Shown one piece after another: positions 1 through 13,800 of a stretch of 64,000 nt of DNA (the first letter of the stretch is position 1; every line of letters starts with the position of its first letter). The translations under genes were made by a program, and so were the position numbers. The stretch comes from Candidula unifasciata (lineage: Eukaryota > Mollusca > Gastropoda > Stylommatophora > Geomitridae): assembly GCA_905116865.2 (NCBI GenBank), contig CAJHNH020003135.1, positions 97,001 through 161,000 on the forward strand. Direction: 5' to 3'. Below the pieces are notes generated by a model. The model saw only the letters and a program-made list of their open reading frames with translations. It was not told the DNA's origin and did no database searches.

Positions 1-1030
1 AGGGCTGATGGACGTGCAGTGAGGATAATATGTCGATTAGAGAACTAACTAGCTAACACTCACTGAAGCGCGCAGTTGGAGATCGTAGGTTGTGGAGAAG
101 AGTAACACTGCACGCTTGTCGGCAAGTCACAGTGATGGTGATGATGATGATGAGAGGTGTCTGATTTGATTTTACCACAGCTGCAGAAAATTCCTCTGTT
201 TTTACTGCGCCTATTGGCGTCTGCCAAAGTTACAAAATGGCGTCTAAGGGCAGGATTTATATTTTTCCAGGCTCCTTTCTTTAACACTTTCACGTTCTTG
301 ATCACGTTTCCACACAAAACGGTAACTTATAAAATAAACTCTCTGACTGGTTAAGTTTAACTTGACAATGCTTCTTAGTTATCTAATCAGTTCAAGTGCA
401 ATTTTGTGTTCATTGTTTCATTCATTTGTCTGTGTGTTTAGTGTTTGAAACGGTGAAAAAATTTTACTGTTTCAGTTTTTCTTCCACTGCAGCTGCACTC
501 AGTACTCAAGTACTGAGTACTGCCGGTTTAGTTAGTATGACTGCTAGTACTTACACTAGCTGTCAGTAGTGACACAGGATTCGCTGATTAGGATTATATT
601 TTTGTCACAGCTTTTATTTAACCATACATGCAGTAATTGACCTAAAATTAAATCAATGGACAGAAAATTGAGCAAGTTGAATAGTTACAATAAACAATAA
701 TATTGAAACATTCCTGAAACTTGAAGTATATAATAATATAATATTAGGCTATTATCCTCTGAATAATGGTCCCAAATTATCTATCAAGGCTAAGAAAATA
801 CATACCCAAACAGGGCCTCGATGCTTATGACTGTGCAGCTAGGAAACTGCGCAAAATATTCAGTAAACAACGCGTGACTAGTGCCACCATGGTAACATTA
901 GTCGCGTCCAAGTAAGTTCTATCCATAACCCTTCAATCGATAGTGTTGCAGTTCCACTGTTGTGACAGATTCTGGAGACAGTGTTGTATTTGCAATATTC
1001 CTTGCCCGAACTCTAATCCTAACCCTAAAC
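1..1030. other. IPO13 upstream region, no gene recognised
   Basis: AT-rich sequence with a short (ATG)n run near 135-155 and a small inverted repeat at 497-525 (CAGTACT..AGTACTG). It presumably includes the promoter and a non-coding first exon, but I see no TATA box or CpG-rich block convincing enough to call. Confidence 0.4.
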
Positions 1031-1039
1031 ACAGCACAG

Positions 1040-1310
1040 TGAAGAAAAGACACTGGTGTTGGAGAGGACAGTCATTGAGAAAAACCTGAGAACAATATAA
1101 CTAGAATGACTTTGCACTGGAAACCACAGGGGCATAGAAAAAAAGGAAGACCCAAAAAATAAATGAAGAAGGGAACTAGAGTGTGAAGTTAAAAATATTG
1201 GGAGGACATGGAGAGTGCTGCATGGGATAGCGAAGAATAGAATGACTTGGCGTGAGTTGGTTGAGGGCTGATGCTCCATTGGGGGCTAGAAAGGGAGAAG
1301 AAGACAAAGA
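1040..1310 (+). mobile_element. LINE 3' end fragment
   Basis: Broken translation resembles the extreme C-terminus of RTE/CR1-like ORF2 proteins: GRPK-like residues, then RTWRVLHGIAKNRMTWRELV. Only the tail is present, as is usual for 5'-truncated LINEs. Confidence 0.5.
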
Positions 1311-1332
1311 CTATATGCCCAGTATACCTAAT

Positions 1333-1550
1333 GATGTGGAAAAGGGTCCTTTTGTCCTGTCGACTTCCCAGAACATGTCCTGGTAGTCATTTGACTCTGG
1401 GTCTCCTTGTGAGCTTAAGGTCTGTTCTAAAAACCCTCCTTGATGTGGAAAAGGGTCCTTTTGTCCTGTCGACTTCCCAGAACATGTCCTGGTAGTCATC
1501 TGACTCTGGGTCTTCTTGTGAGCTTAAGGTCTGTTCTAAAAACCCTCCTT
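1333..1550. repeat. Two-copy 109-bp tandem duplication
   Basis: Copies 1333-1441 and 1442-1550 differ at few sites. The unit begins with the GATGTGGAAAAGGGTCCTTT motif, the 3' end of the tRNA-headed SINE family, so a SINE tail was duplicated. Confidence 0.8.
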
Positions 1551-1758
1551 GATGTGAAATCAAACCCACAATAGCCATTTTCTGGCAGGCCAGCATTTAT
1601 TCGCTCCACCGCCTCAACATTCACTAGCACATTTATAAGACTGCTTTGATGAAAATAATTTATTAATTTTCTTGCTTTTAAAATAATTTTACAAAATGTT
1701 ATTTTTTTTTTTTTGTAAACTGGTTTTTGAGCAATTCTTTTTTTTTTTTTTTTAAATA

Positions 1759-1846
1759 GAGATTAAACAACGAGACAAAACAACGAAGAGAGAAAAGGGG
1801 AGAGTACTCTCATACCATGGAGTACACTGCTGAAAATGTTGAACAG
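1759..1846 (+). CDS. IPO13: IPO13 exon 1 with start codon
   Basis: Coding part is 1817-1846, residues 1-10 ([10 protein letters not shown]), followed by gtaagaag. The ATG lies in a good Kozak context (taccATGG). A poly-T tract ending in AG at 1758 looks like a 3' splice site, so 1759-1816 is probably 5' UTR spliced to an upstream non-coding exon that I could not place. Ends in phase 0. Confidence 0.85.
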
Positions 1847-4800
1847 GTAAGAAGAAAAATAACTCCAGCTGGATTATGAAGTTGACTCTTTATTCAGTAT
1901 TTTTGGGTTCCAGGGCCACGTTTTAAGAGACACACCCAGTTATGATGCTCATATTGTGTTCCCAGCATTCTTCACAATGTGAACATACTACAGTTATCTG
2001 AAATATGTGATCATCATCAGGTAGCATGACCTGTGTGAATTGTCGCTCCCATCACAGCCTGCCTGAAGTAAACTCGGTCCCTTGCCAGCTTTCATTCCTC
2101 ATACACTTTCTTTTCCACAGTGTCTGTTATGTGCTGTGTGAATTGTCGCTCCCATCACAGCCTGCCTGTAGGAAACTCGGTCCCTTGCCAGCTCTCATTC
2201 CTCATACACTTTCTTTTCCACAGTGTCTGTTATGTGCTGTGACCATCAGTGGTCAGCCCCTGTCCCTCTTACCCGCTACCATGCCCTCCACTATCATTTT
2301 CGCCAGTCCACCATGACGGTTACTTTATTTCAGTTTCTGAGACAAAATGCTTTTTATAAAATAATAATAAGATTTAGAGGGGGGAAAACCACAAGTGTGA
2401 GAAAATATGAATTCACCTATTTTAAGAAAACTAAACAATAGTCTCTGAATATCCCAGTTTTAACTTCCCCTCACCCAAAATAAAAATAAAACAGTCATTT
2501 GTTTTTAAATAATCCCAGTCATAAGGAAAAGATGTTGATATAAATATTATTACTTAAGAGTTAGCCATAAAAATGTATACACAGTAAGCACCCAGCAGTG
2601 AAATGCATGAACATTATCATAGATGCTGCATGTTTAAAAACATCATCATAACATGATATTTCCATCATATTTCGATCAAATTACGGTAGCTGTGTGTTGA
2701 ATTCTGGTTATGAAAGGTGTCTGGTGGTTAATGGGAATCACTTTGAGCACATGTAGTAACTTCATACATCACACATAACTTGTGCATCTCTTCATATCTG
2801 AATAAATTTAGTATCAAAACAGGCTGTTAGTTTAAAACTCAATGCAGCACATTGCTACCAAAATGTATTTATAGACCACAAATATACATGTAGATTCAAG
2901 GGGAAGTCAATAAGTAAGTCACATATGGTTATGGGATTGCAGGAAAATATTGGTGGTTTCTGAAGGTGTCATTAGGTGACAGCAACATCAAACTTTATGT
3001 TTCCATTCATTAGGTGGTGCTAGGTGTTGCATTTGCATTCGCAACACAGAAACAAAATGGCGACTTCTTACGGAGTGTATCCTCATAGAACAACATGTGA
3101 TAGTGCGTTCTTTTGGGGCACAAAATGGCTGCATGCAAAATACATTCGTAAGAAAATGCTTCGTTTATGCTGACAAATGTTTATCTCGTAAAGCAGTAGT
3201 ACATAGCTGGGTAAAAAAAAAAATTCATTAGTTTCATGACTGCCAGCCCAAAAAGCATGCCTCAGTGCAGCGGAAACATTCTTTTTTTGCCTTGTGTTAC
3301 AAAATTCAAGGTTCGACCATCAGCAGGGAAGGTTATGCTGAAAGTGTTCTGAGATTGTCAAGGAGTGCTTCTAACCAATTTTTAAAAAAAAGAGATGACA
3401 GTGGGAATGCTTTATTCTATTGATGCTTTATGATGCAATTTGAACCCCCCGTGTTGGTTCCGGGGAACCATTGTGGGAAAAACAAGAATAGACCCACTGC
3501 CTCCCCAAAAGCATGTCGTAAGAGTCGACTAATTGAGGAGCTTCCTTTGAAGTCGGAGTGCATCTGCCGGAGAGGCGAGGAACCAACAGTCTGTATTCAA
3601 GAGAATGAGATCTGTAAAACTGATGCACACGCAACACTCAGGTTCTGGAACAGGACTGCAGTTCAGTAGTGGACGAGCAACCAGAACTTTCCGCCAGAGT
3701 GTACAGCTGGTGAACGCGAAGAAGAAGAAGAAGAAGAAGATGCAATTTGAAGAAAACCTGCTGATTAGAGGAGTGCTGGTCCTTCTTGACAATGCCAGAC
3801 CACATACGGCTCTGTTAACCCAGGATAAAATTAACCATTCAGGATGGGAACTTCTGGAACATTCACCATACTGCCCCAACTTAGCATCTAGCGATTTCCA
3901 CCTTTTTGGTCCACTGAAAAGCCACCTTGGCGGGAGACATTTCGTGGTTTAGAAAACAGAGCACGCACTTCTATGCAGCAGGTTTGGGAGGACTGGTAAA
4001 ACAAAGGGACATATGCATCATTATTGGTGGAAACTATATTGAAAAATAAAGGAACAGTATGTGTAAAAATAAACAGTTTTCAAGTTGCCTTCTTCTTTAT
4101 AATTTTTTTTTAAACAACCATGTGACTTTGTGACTTACTTATTGACTTCCCTTCATACATGTTACTGATGGGCAATTACTGTGTATACATTTTTTGGGGC
4201 TAAGTGCATTATTGATTAAAATATTGTTGCCTAACACTACATAGTCAGAGCTGGGAGAGCACCATCACCCAAACCAGCTACCAAGGGGCTTGTATAAGAA
4301 CATTGTTGCCCCTAACTGTTATCTGCTTGTCCTTGTGTTCTGACAGGCAGTCAAGCAGTTCTACCTCAACCCTAGTCTCCAGAGTGAGGTCCACTTCTGG
4401 CTGACCGGAGCACAAATCTCACCTGCAGCATGGTCATTCTGTTGGAGTTTGATGGCTCCAAATAAGGTAGGGAGATCAGCAGTGATTTTATTCAGTTCTC
4501 TCTCCCGTCTCTCGCACCCTATCTCTTCCCCACTGTCTTGTATTCCTGTTTCTCTTTAATTCCCTTCCTCTCTTTTATTGCCTTTCTTTCTTCCTCCTCT
4601 CAATCTTTCTCTCTATTTCCTCTCCCCCTCTGCTGCCTGTTTAAGAGACATATTCACTGACTCATAAATCTGTTTCTTCCATCTCATATGCCCTGTCTTT
4701 GTTTACTGCTTCAGCAAAAAAAGAACCATCTTTGCAATTGATTTAAATTCCAAAAGCAAATACCAACCATCTTTAGTACTCGTTCTAAACCTCGTTCTTC

Positions 4801-7800
4801 TTCTTCTCCATGTTCAGCGGCTGTAAACTCTAGCATAACATTCTTGTTTTTTAACCACTCCTAGACTCAAGTCCTTTTCCCGAACTTGAATTTTGCCGGC
4901 ACATCCATTTTTCAGACCTGGCTTATATGTTTGCAGACTGTTGGTTCCTCACCTATTGGGCATATGCAACCGTGACTTAAAAGAAAATTAAGTGATTAGT
5001 TGACTTGTACAGCGTGCTTGCTGGAAGGGGGGCGTGGTCTATTCTTTTATTATCCTAAAATAGGTGTCATGGAACCCTCATCAGGAAAGCCAAACTAATT
5101 CCCTGAGGGTTTCAGAGCACCTTTTTTTAGGCTGGATTTACCTCGGAACTCAAGTCGTCAGTTGTGTTGTTTAACCCTGGCAACCCAAGAATCCGAAACA
5201 ATATTTGGGTTGTAGCTGGTTCCTCCCCCACCCCCACCCCCCACCCCCTTTTTTTTCCTCACATTGTTCAACCCTTTCATCTGTAGTGGCGGGATGCTGA
5301 TGACATCACCCATCTTGTGCCATTGGTCTATAAAATTTAGGTCTAGCCCTATATACCCAATTCGCCTGAAAGACGTAGAAAAAGGTCCTTTACTTGTCAT
5401 CTGTAGTATCCCTACAGTGCCAGCATAGCACTAACAGTGCATCCACAGTACCCATTTAGTGCTCAGTGTTCTCCTGTGATTCTCAAATACCACTCTCACA
5501 CTGCACCTGAGGAGCGGCTGGCCGAACGGTTAAAATGCTGGACTCTGAAGCAGGAGACTCAGGTTCAAATCCTCAGTACGACAGGGGATTTGTTTCTTTC
5601 GGCGGGCAAAATAAAATTCTCACCTGCACAGCCGTGGCAAGGCACTAGCCATGCGGCCGTAAATCCTCAGGCTGAAAGAACCGCAGAGGTGGTAAAATAA
5701 AGGCAGTCATTGGCATGTTTTTTTTTTACACTGCTACTATGTATTTGTTGTATGTTGTTCTTGGTGTGTTTATTTGTTTGTTATTATTGAGTCGGATACT
5801 TTACCACAGGGTCTGGAAGTCCAGTACTACGGAGCAAGCTGTCTGCATGTCAAGATTGTCAGATTCTGGTAAGATTTATCTCTCTTCTGTTGTATGTGAG
5901 TGACTGCAAAGTAAAGGCAGCCAACTATGATGTTGACCACACAGTGGGGGGGGGGGGGGGGGGGGGGGGGTGTGTGTGTGTGAAAGGGTTGGTAAAAAAA
6001 AAAAAATGACAAAAATGTGTTTCTTTGATTGATATATATATATATATGGGGGGGGGGGGGGGGGGGGGCGCAGGAAATGTTCTGCACGGGTTAACACCAG
6101 GCCATGCTGGGTTAATGGCCACACCAAACATTGCATGATGATTGGTCTATAGCAGTGTTCTTCAAACCGTGTACATCAGAATTTTCTCATTTAATTGTTA
6201 AAGACTGGTTTTACATATTTGTATATTATTTTATTTCACTGAAGTCATGTTACTGTCTTGTCTCCTATATTGATAATGTTCTGTGAAGTAATAAGTTTGC
6301 TGATGCATCTGATATGAAGTTTCATCTATTATTATTGTTATCATATATTCAGGCATGAAATTCCTCGTGAAGAATATGAATCGTTGAAATCCAAACTTCT
6401 CGAATCCATAGTACAGTTTTCCTCCGGACCCAGGGTGATTTTGACGAGGTTATGTGTTGGAGTGAGTATTATTGGTTGAATGTTTAAGTTATTATTCATT
6501 AATGTTTTTTTTTGTTTTTGACATGCATTACTTTTGCAACAGTTATCAGCAGAAATCTCTCTGTTGCTGTTTTGAGTAAATACAGTAAAATTAACGCCAG
6601 GGAAATGAGATGCCCAAGGAGAGCCGCCAACTTAACCTCGGAGAAATGGTTTTACAGAAGAATCCTTAGAATTCCTTGAACAGCTAAGAAGAGCAACTCA
6701 GATGTTTTGAAAGAGGTGAATGCTTGGAGAAAACTTAACACAACCATCATATTAAGACAGTCGTCATTTTTTGGTCATGTTATGAGAAAAGGGAACATGT
6801 AACCACTGGAAAGATTTATGGAAAGAGAGACAGAGGAAGACAGCACAAGAAGATTCTTGACGGCCTTTTAACACACCAACTGATACACGCAGCTGCAAAT
6901 CGCACATTGTGGAGAGGCATGATTGCCCACGCCAGTCGGCAAGCCACTTGATGATGCTGATCAACTAAGTCTTCACTTTTCAAGTCCCAAGTCATTGCCA
7001 CAAAGTCTCAAGTCAAGTCTTTTGTCACCAAGAAAGCTTCCAAGTCGAGTCGTGAGTCAAGTCACTTCATGTATAAAGTCATTTACATCATGCAGATTTA
7101 TTTAAATTTACTTGTATAAAGATAAAGATCAATAAAAAATGGTGAACATTAAAAACTGGAAATGGCAGTGGGGAAAAAACTCTGATCTGTACATAAAAGC
7201 AGAAGTCGAATCTAAAAGCTTAATAAATCACAGCCCAAGTTGAGCCACTAGAAGAAAACCCAAGTCGAGTCACTGGAAGAAACCCAAGTTGAGTCACTAG
7301 AAGAAACCCAAGTCACTGGAAGAAACCCAATTTGAGTCACTGAAAGAAACCCAAGTCAAGTCACTGGAAAAAACCCAAGTCGAGTCACTGGAAAAAAACT
7401 CAAGTCGAGTCACTGGAAAAAAACTTAAGTCGAGTCACTAGAAGAAAAAGTTGAGTCACTGGAAGAAAACCCAAGTCAAGTCACTGGAAGAAAACCCAAG
7501 TCGAGTCACTAGAAAAAACCCAAGTCGAGTCACTGGAAGAAAACTCAAGTCGAGTCACTGGAAAAAACTTAAGTCGAGTCACTGGAAGAAAAAGTTGAGT
7601 CACTGGAAGAAAACTCAAGTCGAGTCACAAATCACATGACTTGAGTCCCAACCTCTGACGATTTGAAATTGAGTACAGAAGCCATTGTTTCAAATTCTTG
7701 GATTGATAGGATTCAGCAAAAATGTTGTGGGCTCCCAGTTCAGTCCAATCTTAAATAGGTGCTATGAAACGCTGTAGGAATTACTGCTTGGCTGGCCTGA

Positions 7801-10800
7801 TGATGTCTGTACCACTCAGAGAGTGCCAATAGGGCAGTAAAAATATATTCCATATACCCAGTTTGCCTCAAGATGTCTAACAAAGTCCATTACAGACTTG
7901 ACTGTACTGATCAGATACGCTGAACTGTTTCATTCTACTACCAGTTCTAGATTGGGGATATGCACAGGTGCTGTGCCACACATGCTGGTGCACAAGGACC
8001 ACTCATGTCAGTGCACAAGGACCACTCATGTCAGTGCACAAGGACCACTCATGTCAGTGCACAAGGACCACTCATGTCAGTGCACAAGGACCACACATGC
8101 CGGTGCACAAGGACCACTCATGCTGGTGCACAAGGACCACTCATGTCAGTGCACAAGGACCACACATGCTGGTGCACAAGGACCACTCATGTCAGTGCAC
8201 AAGGACCACTCATGTCAGTGCACAAGGACCACTCATGTCAGTGCACAAGGACCACTCATGTCAGTGCACAAGGACCACTCATGCTGGTGCACAAGGACCA
8301 CTCATGTCAGTGCACAAGGACCACACATGCTGGTGCACAAGGACCACTCATGTCAGTGCACAAGGACCACTCATGTCAGTGCACAAGGACCACTCATGTC
8401 AGTGCACAAGGACCACTCATGTCAGTGCACAAGGACCACTCATGTCAGTGCACAAGGACCACACATGCCGGTGCACAAGGACCAAGCCTGAGACTGGTCA
8501 AGATCTGCTTACGCCTCTCTGTGGTCATTGTTAGAAACAGGTTCCCAAAATGGTGGCCTTAGAAACATGCAATCTGCCTAAAAGGTGAAGAACTAACAGT
8601 CTACACATAAATAAGCTAGATCTGTAAAATGGATGTGCATGCAACATTTAAGACCTGGAACAAGGCCAAAGTCTATGACTGAACAAACAGCCAGGACTTT
8701 CTGCCAGTTGGTGACCACGAACAAGAAGACGAAGGTCTATAAAGATGTAGAGCCAGCAGTGTCGACTCAGTGTGCGTCAAGATGTAGAAAAGCATACATT
8801 ACCGACAAGACGATAGTTATCATTAAAGCTCAGCTGTTCTATTGCGCAAGCAGTTTTAGACTATATATTTTTTTGTAGTGTGAAAATTGTATCAGTAGAA
8901 ATTGAAAATCTTGTAGTTATTATAGGATTAAATGTGTCATATTTGTGCCCTACAGCTGTCTGCATTGGTGCTTCAGCTTCTCCCAGACAACTGGCCAGGT
9001 GCTATAGAAAATCTCATTGCCACATTCCAGCAGGAAGGATTTGCCTCATTACCTGTGAGAATTTAGAAAATACTTTATCAGAAAATGTTATTGTCTGGTA
9101 GATTTATGATGAAGTTTTTTTTACAGTTAGTTGTGTTATTGTCTGGTAGATTTATGATGAAGTGTTATTTACAGTTAGTTAGTAACGAGTATTCTCTGTG
9201 GCTTACTGATTAGACTACCAGCCTTTCGAACATGTTAGCACTGAACTCTGATCCCTACTTTGGTTGTAGTCCCTACTTGGGCTGTAGTCCCTACTTGGGC
9301 TGTAGTCTCTACTTGGGCTGTAGTCTCTTCTTGGGCTGTAGTCTCTTCTTGGACTGTAGTCCCTTTTTGGGCTGTAGTCTCTACTTGGGCTGTAGTCCCT
9401 ACTTGGGCTGTAGTCTCTACTTAGGCTGTAGTCCCTTCTTGGGCTGTAGTCCCTTCTTGGGCTGTAGTCCCTTCTTGGGCTGTAGTCCCTTCTTGGGCTG
9501 TAGTCTCTACTTGGGCTGTAGTCCCTTCTTGGGCTGTAGTCTCTACTTGGGCTGTAGTCCCTACTTGGGCTGTAGTCTCTACTTGGGCTGTAGTCCCTTC
9601 TTGGGCTGTAGTCCCTTCTTGGGCTGTAGTCCCTTCTTGGACTGTAGTCCCTACTTGGACTGTAGTCCCTTCTTGGGCTGTAGTCCCTACTTGGGCTGTA
9701 GTCCCTACTTGGGCTGTAGTCCCTTCTTGGACTGTAGTCCCTACTTGGGCTGTAGTCCCTTCTTGGGCTGTAGTCCCTTCTTGGGCTGTAGTCCCTTCTT
9801 GGACTGTAGTCCCTACTTGGGCTGTAGTCCCTTCTTGGACTGTAGTCCCTTCTTGGGCTGTAGTCCCTACTTGGACTGTAGTCCCTACTTGGACTGTAGT
9901 CACTTCTTGGGCTGTAGTCCCTACTTGGGCTGTAGTCCCTACTTGGACTGTAGTCCCTACTTGGGCTGTAGTCCCTACTTGGACTGTAGTCCCTTCTTGG
10001 ACTGTAGTCCCTTCTTGGGCTGTAGTCCCTACTTGGACTGTAGTCCCTTCTTGGGCTGTAGTCCCTTCTTGGACTGTAGTCCCTTCTTGGACTGTAGTCC
10101 CTACTTGGGCTGTAGTCCCTACTTGGACTGTAGTCCCTTCTTGGGCTGTAGTCCCTACTTGGGCTGTAGTCCCTTCTTGGACTGTAGTCCCTACTTGGGC
10201 TGTAGTCCCTTCTTGGGCTGTAGTCCCTTCTTGGACTGTAGTCCCTACTTGGGCTGTAGTCCCTTCTTGGACTGTAGTCCCTACTTGGGCTGTAGTCCCT
10301 TCTTGGACTGTAGTCCCTTCTTGGGCTGTAGTCCCTACTTGGGCTGTAGTCCCTTCTTGGACTGTAGTCCCTACTTGGGCTGTAGTCCCTTCTTGGACTG
10401 TAGTCCCTACTTGGGCTGTAGTCCCTTCTTGGACTGTAGTCCCTACTTGGGCTGTAGTCCCTTCTTGGACTGTAGTCCCTACTTGGGCTGTAGTCCCTTC
10501 TTGGGCTGTAGTCCCTTCTTGGGCTGTAGTCCCTACTTGGGCTGTAGTCCCTTCTTGGACTGTAGTCCCTACTTGGGCTGTAGTCCCTTCTTGGACTGTA
10601 GTCCCTTCTTGGGCTGTAGTCCCTACTTGGGCTGTAGTCCCTTTTTGGGCTGTAGTCCCTTCTTGGGCTGTAGTCCCTACTTGGGCTGTAGTCCCTACTT
10701 GGGCTGTAGTCCCTACTTGGACTGTAGTCCCTTCTTGGACTGTAGTCCCTTCTTGGGCTGTAGTCCCTTCTTGGGCTGTAGTCCCTTTTTGGGCTGTAGT

Positions 10801-13800
10801 CCCTTCTTGGGCTGTAGTCCCTTCTTGGGCTGTAGTCCCTTCTTGGGCTGTAGTCCCTTCTTGGGCTGTAGTCCCTTTTTGGGCTGTAGTCCCTTCTTGG
10901 ACTGTAGTCCCTTTTTGGGCTGTAGTCCCTTCTTGGACTGTAGTCCCTTCTTGGGCTGTAGTCCCTTCTTGGACTGTAGTCTCTTCTTGGACTGTAGTCC
11001 CTTCTTGGGCTGTAGTCCCTACTTGGGCTGTAGTCCCTTCTTGGGCTGTAGTCCCTACTTGGGCTGTAGTCTCTACTTGGGCTGTAGTCCCTTCTTGGGC
11101 TGTAGTCCCTTCTTGGGCTGTAGTCCCTTCTTGGGCTGTAGTCCCTACTTGGGCTGTAGTCCCTACTTGGGCTGTAGTCCCTTCTTGGGCTGTAGTCCCT
11201 TCTTGGACTGTAGTCCCTTCTTGGACTGTAGTCCCTACTTGGACTGTAGTCCCTACTTGGGCTGTAGTCCCTTCTTGGACTGTAGTCCCTTCTTGGGCTG
11301 TAGTCCCTACTTGGACTGTAGTCCCTACTTGGACTGTAGTCCCTTCTTGGGCTGTAGTCCCTACTTGGGCTGTAGTCCCTACTTGGGCTGTAGTCCCTAC
11401 TTGGACTGTAGTCCCTTCTTGGACTGTAGTCCCTTCTTGGGCTGTAGTCCCTACTTGGACTGTAGTCCCTACTTGGGCTGTAGTCCCTACTTGGGCTGTA
11501 GTCCCTTCTTGGACTGTAGTCCCTACTTGGGCTGTAGTCCCTTCTTGGGCTGTAGTCCCTTCTTGGACTGTAGTCCCTACTTGGGCTGTAGTCCCTTCTT
11601 GGACTGTAGTCCCTTCTTGGGCTGTAGTCCCTACTTGGGCTGTAGTCCCTTCTTGGACTGTAGTCCCTACTTGGGCTGTAGTCCCTTCTTGGACTGTAGT
11701 CCCTACTTGGGCTGTAGTCCCTTCTTGGACTGTAGTCCCTTCTTGGACTGTAGTCCCTACTTGGGCTGTAGTCCCTTCTTGGGCTGTAGTCCCTTCTTGG
11801 GCTGTAGTCCCTACTTGGGCTGTAGTCCCTACTTGGGCTGTAGTCCCTTCTTGGACTGTAGTCCCTTCTTGGGCTGTAGTCCCTACTTGGGCTGTAGTCC
11901 CTTCTTGGGCTGTAGTCCCTTCTTGGATTGTAGTCCCTTCTTGGGCTGTAGTCCCTTCTTGGGCTGAAGTTTTCATTTAAGCATGGTTGATTGTTCACTC
12001 AATGGGTGGAGCGGCTGTTAGGTACCAGGCCCTTCTCTGATTCTAGGAGACCTGGTACCGTTCTCAGCTTGGACTATATGCAGTTTTACAAAACAAAATG
12101 AAAAATAAGGAAATAATTAATGCTGGATGTGACTTCTTTGAGAGACTGTTCACGATCTGGTCAGGCACACCGAGTAGTGACCCCAGATTGCAGCCGTTTT
12201 GAAACTTCCCACTCCACTCATACTCCAGGCATGCATCACCTTACTGAACCTTCATTCGCCAATGACTTTCTGTAGGTTTTACCTTCACTATCTAGAAATG
12301 GATAACAGAATGCTGCTTCTCTTTGGTGCATGTCAAAAGTGGGAAAAAATTGCACTTGTAAACAGAACAGTGCGGACCAGAAACAAACCTATGGACCTTC
12401 AGCATACAAGATATATGACTTGACCACTTCGCTGTAGAGACCTTTTTCTTAAATAATTATGATCACCATGATCATGTACAACAGGGCTATTCAGCTGATG
12501 GCCCGCAGACCTCCTGCCAGTTGTACTGTTTTAATGATCTTTCACTGGGAAGGTCAGAGTAGTTAGCATACTTTGGATCTTTTTTTCCAGGCTATGCCGG
12601 CATGGTGGGGAATAAACAGGCAGACAGACTGGCTGAATCTGCACCACTGGGTGATGAATTGATTCATGACAAGGCAGATGTGGTCAAGGCCCTTTGGGAA
12701 CATATAACAAGTCAGAAGAGAAACAAGATTATTGTGGTTTGGAGCGAATGATGCACATGGGTGTAACTAAATAGTGGCCGGCTCACTACACTCAGAGGAA
12801 GGGCAAAACGGACATATAACCAGATTACAACGGGTACCATTAGTATTGGAACTCGGTGCTGGCTGCTGAAAATGAGGACAGAACGCACATGAGAATGCCC
12901 CGAGTGCTGCGATGTCAATTTTTGACTCAACTCAGTAATCTTTCTTTGCTAGGGGTGCAGTGTCTGGCCCGCTGCGATCACCATTTTTGATATTTTGGCC
13001 CCTAAATAATCTTAGTTGAAAGGCCCTGGTGGACAAGAATGTCAGCATGATTTTTTCTTCATCCCTCAGACAGTGACACGATGCCAGATACTTCTAGAGG
13101 TTCTTACTGTGCTTCCAGAAGAGGTGAGTGCTCTGGGAATGGGTCTTCTCTGCTGGCCTTCTGTACAGTATCCCAAAAGTTTCCATACATAAGAAGAATA
13201 CACATATCACCAACCCCAATGCAAGCATAACTCCAGAGTGCTTATACGTGTTCAGCAGTAGCGGAGGACATGCATCAGAAAGTGTTTACTGAAGGGGGTG
13301 GTCATGTAAAGCATTTTATATAAATAAAATACACAAATAAGGCTGCGTCTTGTCCCTCAAAACTATCTGGGAAGCTAACCCGATCGACAAATGCTCAATA
13401 ACATCTGATACGTCAGCTGAAAAGCGCAAATATCACAGATTTGCTGTAACCAGGCAAAACGCAATTGCATCACTCGGACAAACGAAAAAATAAGAAGATA
13501 TAAATAAATATGGTTTTCATAAATAAAGGTTTATTTTTCCTATGTATGGAAGATTATGGGATACCTTGTAGATCTATTCTGTGAGAGATATCAGTGGTTA
13601 ATCTCATATGTAACATATATTTCCCTGTGTTTGCTCTCATTCCTTTTCTGTTAATTAGCTGTTGTGTATTTATTCTAGTACAACAAGAACATCATTGCTT
13701 ATTTGTTTTTGTTTTTGGAGAGATCTCAACTAACAAAGAAGGTTAACAATTTTTCGTTGTGTCGTGTATATTGTCTTTCTTGTGTGGGCTAGGTGAATGT

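Noticed and set aside
60..317. 85-residue minus ORF with a His run
   Set aside because: The His run is a translated (ATG)n microsatellite; no conserved sequence.
1011..1032. Telomere-like CCTAACCCTAAAC
   Set aside because: Only about two units, well within chance.
3605..3952. 115-residue ORF as a transposase gene
   Set aside because: It fuses the nested SINE-like element with the end of the mariner transposase; it is not an original gene.
5512..5590. Functional tRNA-Ser/Leu gene
   Set aside because: A and B boxes are present but the acceptor and anticodon stems do not pair well and a SINE body follows. Other tRNA-like heads (16028, 19290, 23672, 18484) were rejected for the same reason.
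4467..6352. A missing exon between exons 2 and 4 of IPO13
   Set aside because: At first the VQYFGAS block seemed absent; a 59-nt exon at 5810-5868 fits in sequence and phase, so the gene is complete.
7898..8562. Three overlapping ~190-200-residue + ORFs
   Set aside because: The stop-free 23-bp unit shifts frame each copy, so all three frames stay open and share the same peptide cycle.
9215..11998. ORFs of 927 (-), 911 (+) and 851 (-) codons as repeat proteins
   Set aside because: They are three readings of one 18-bp tandem repeat lying inside an IPO13 intron, with no non-repeat domain. Kept only as a curiosity in the findings.
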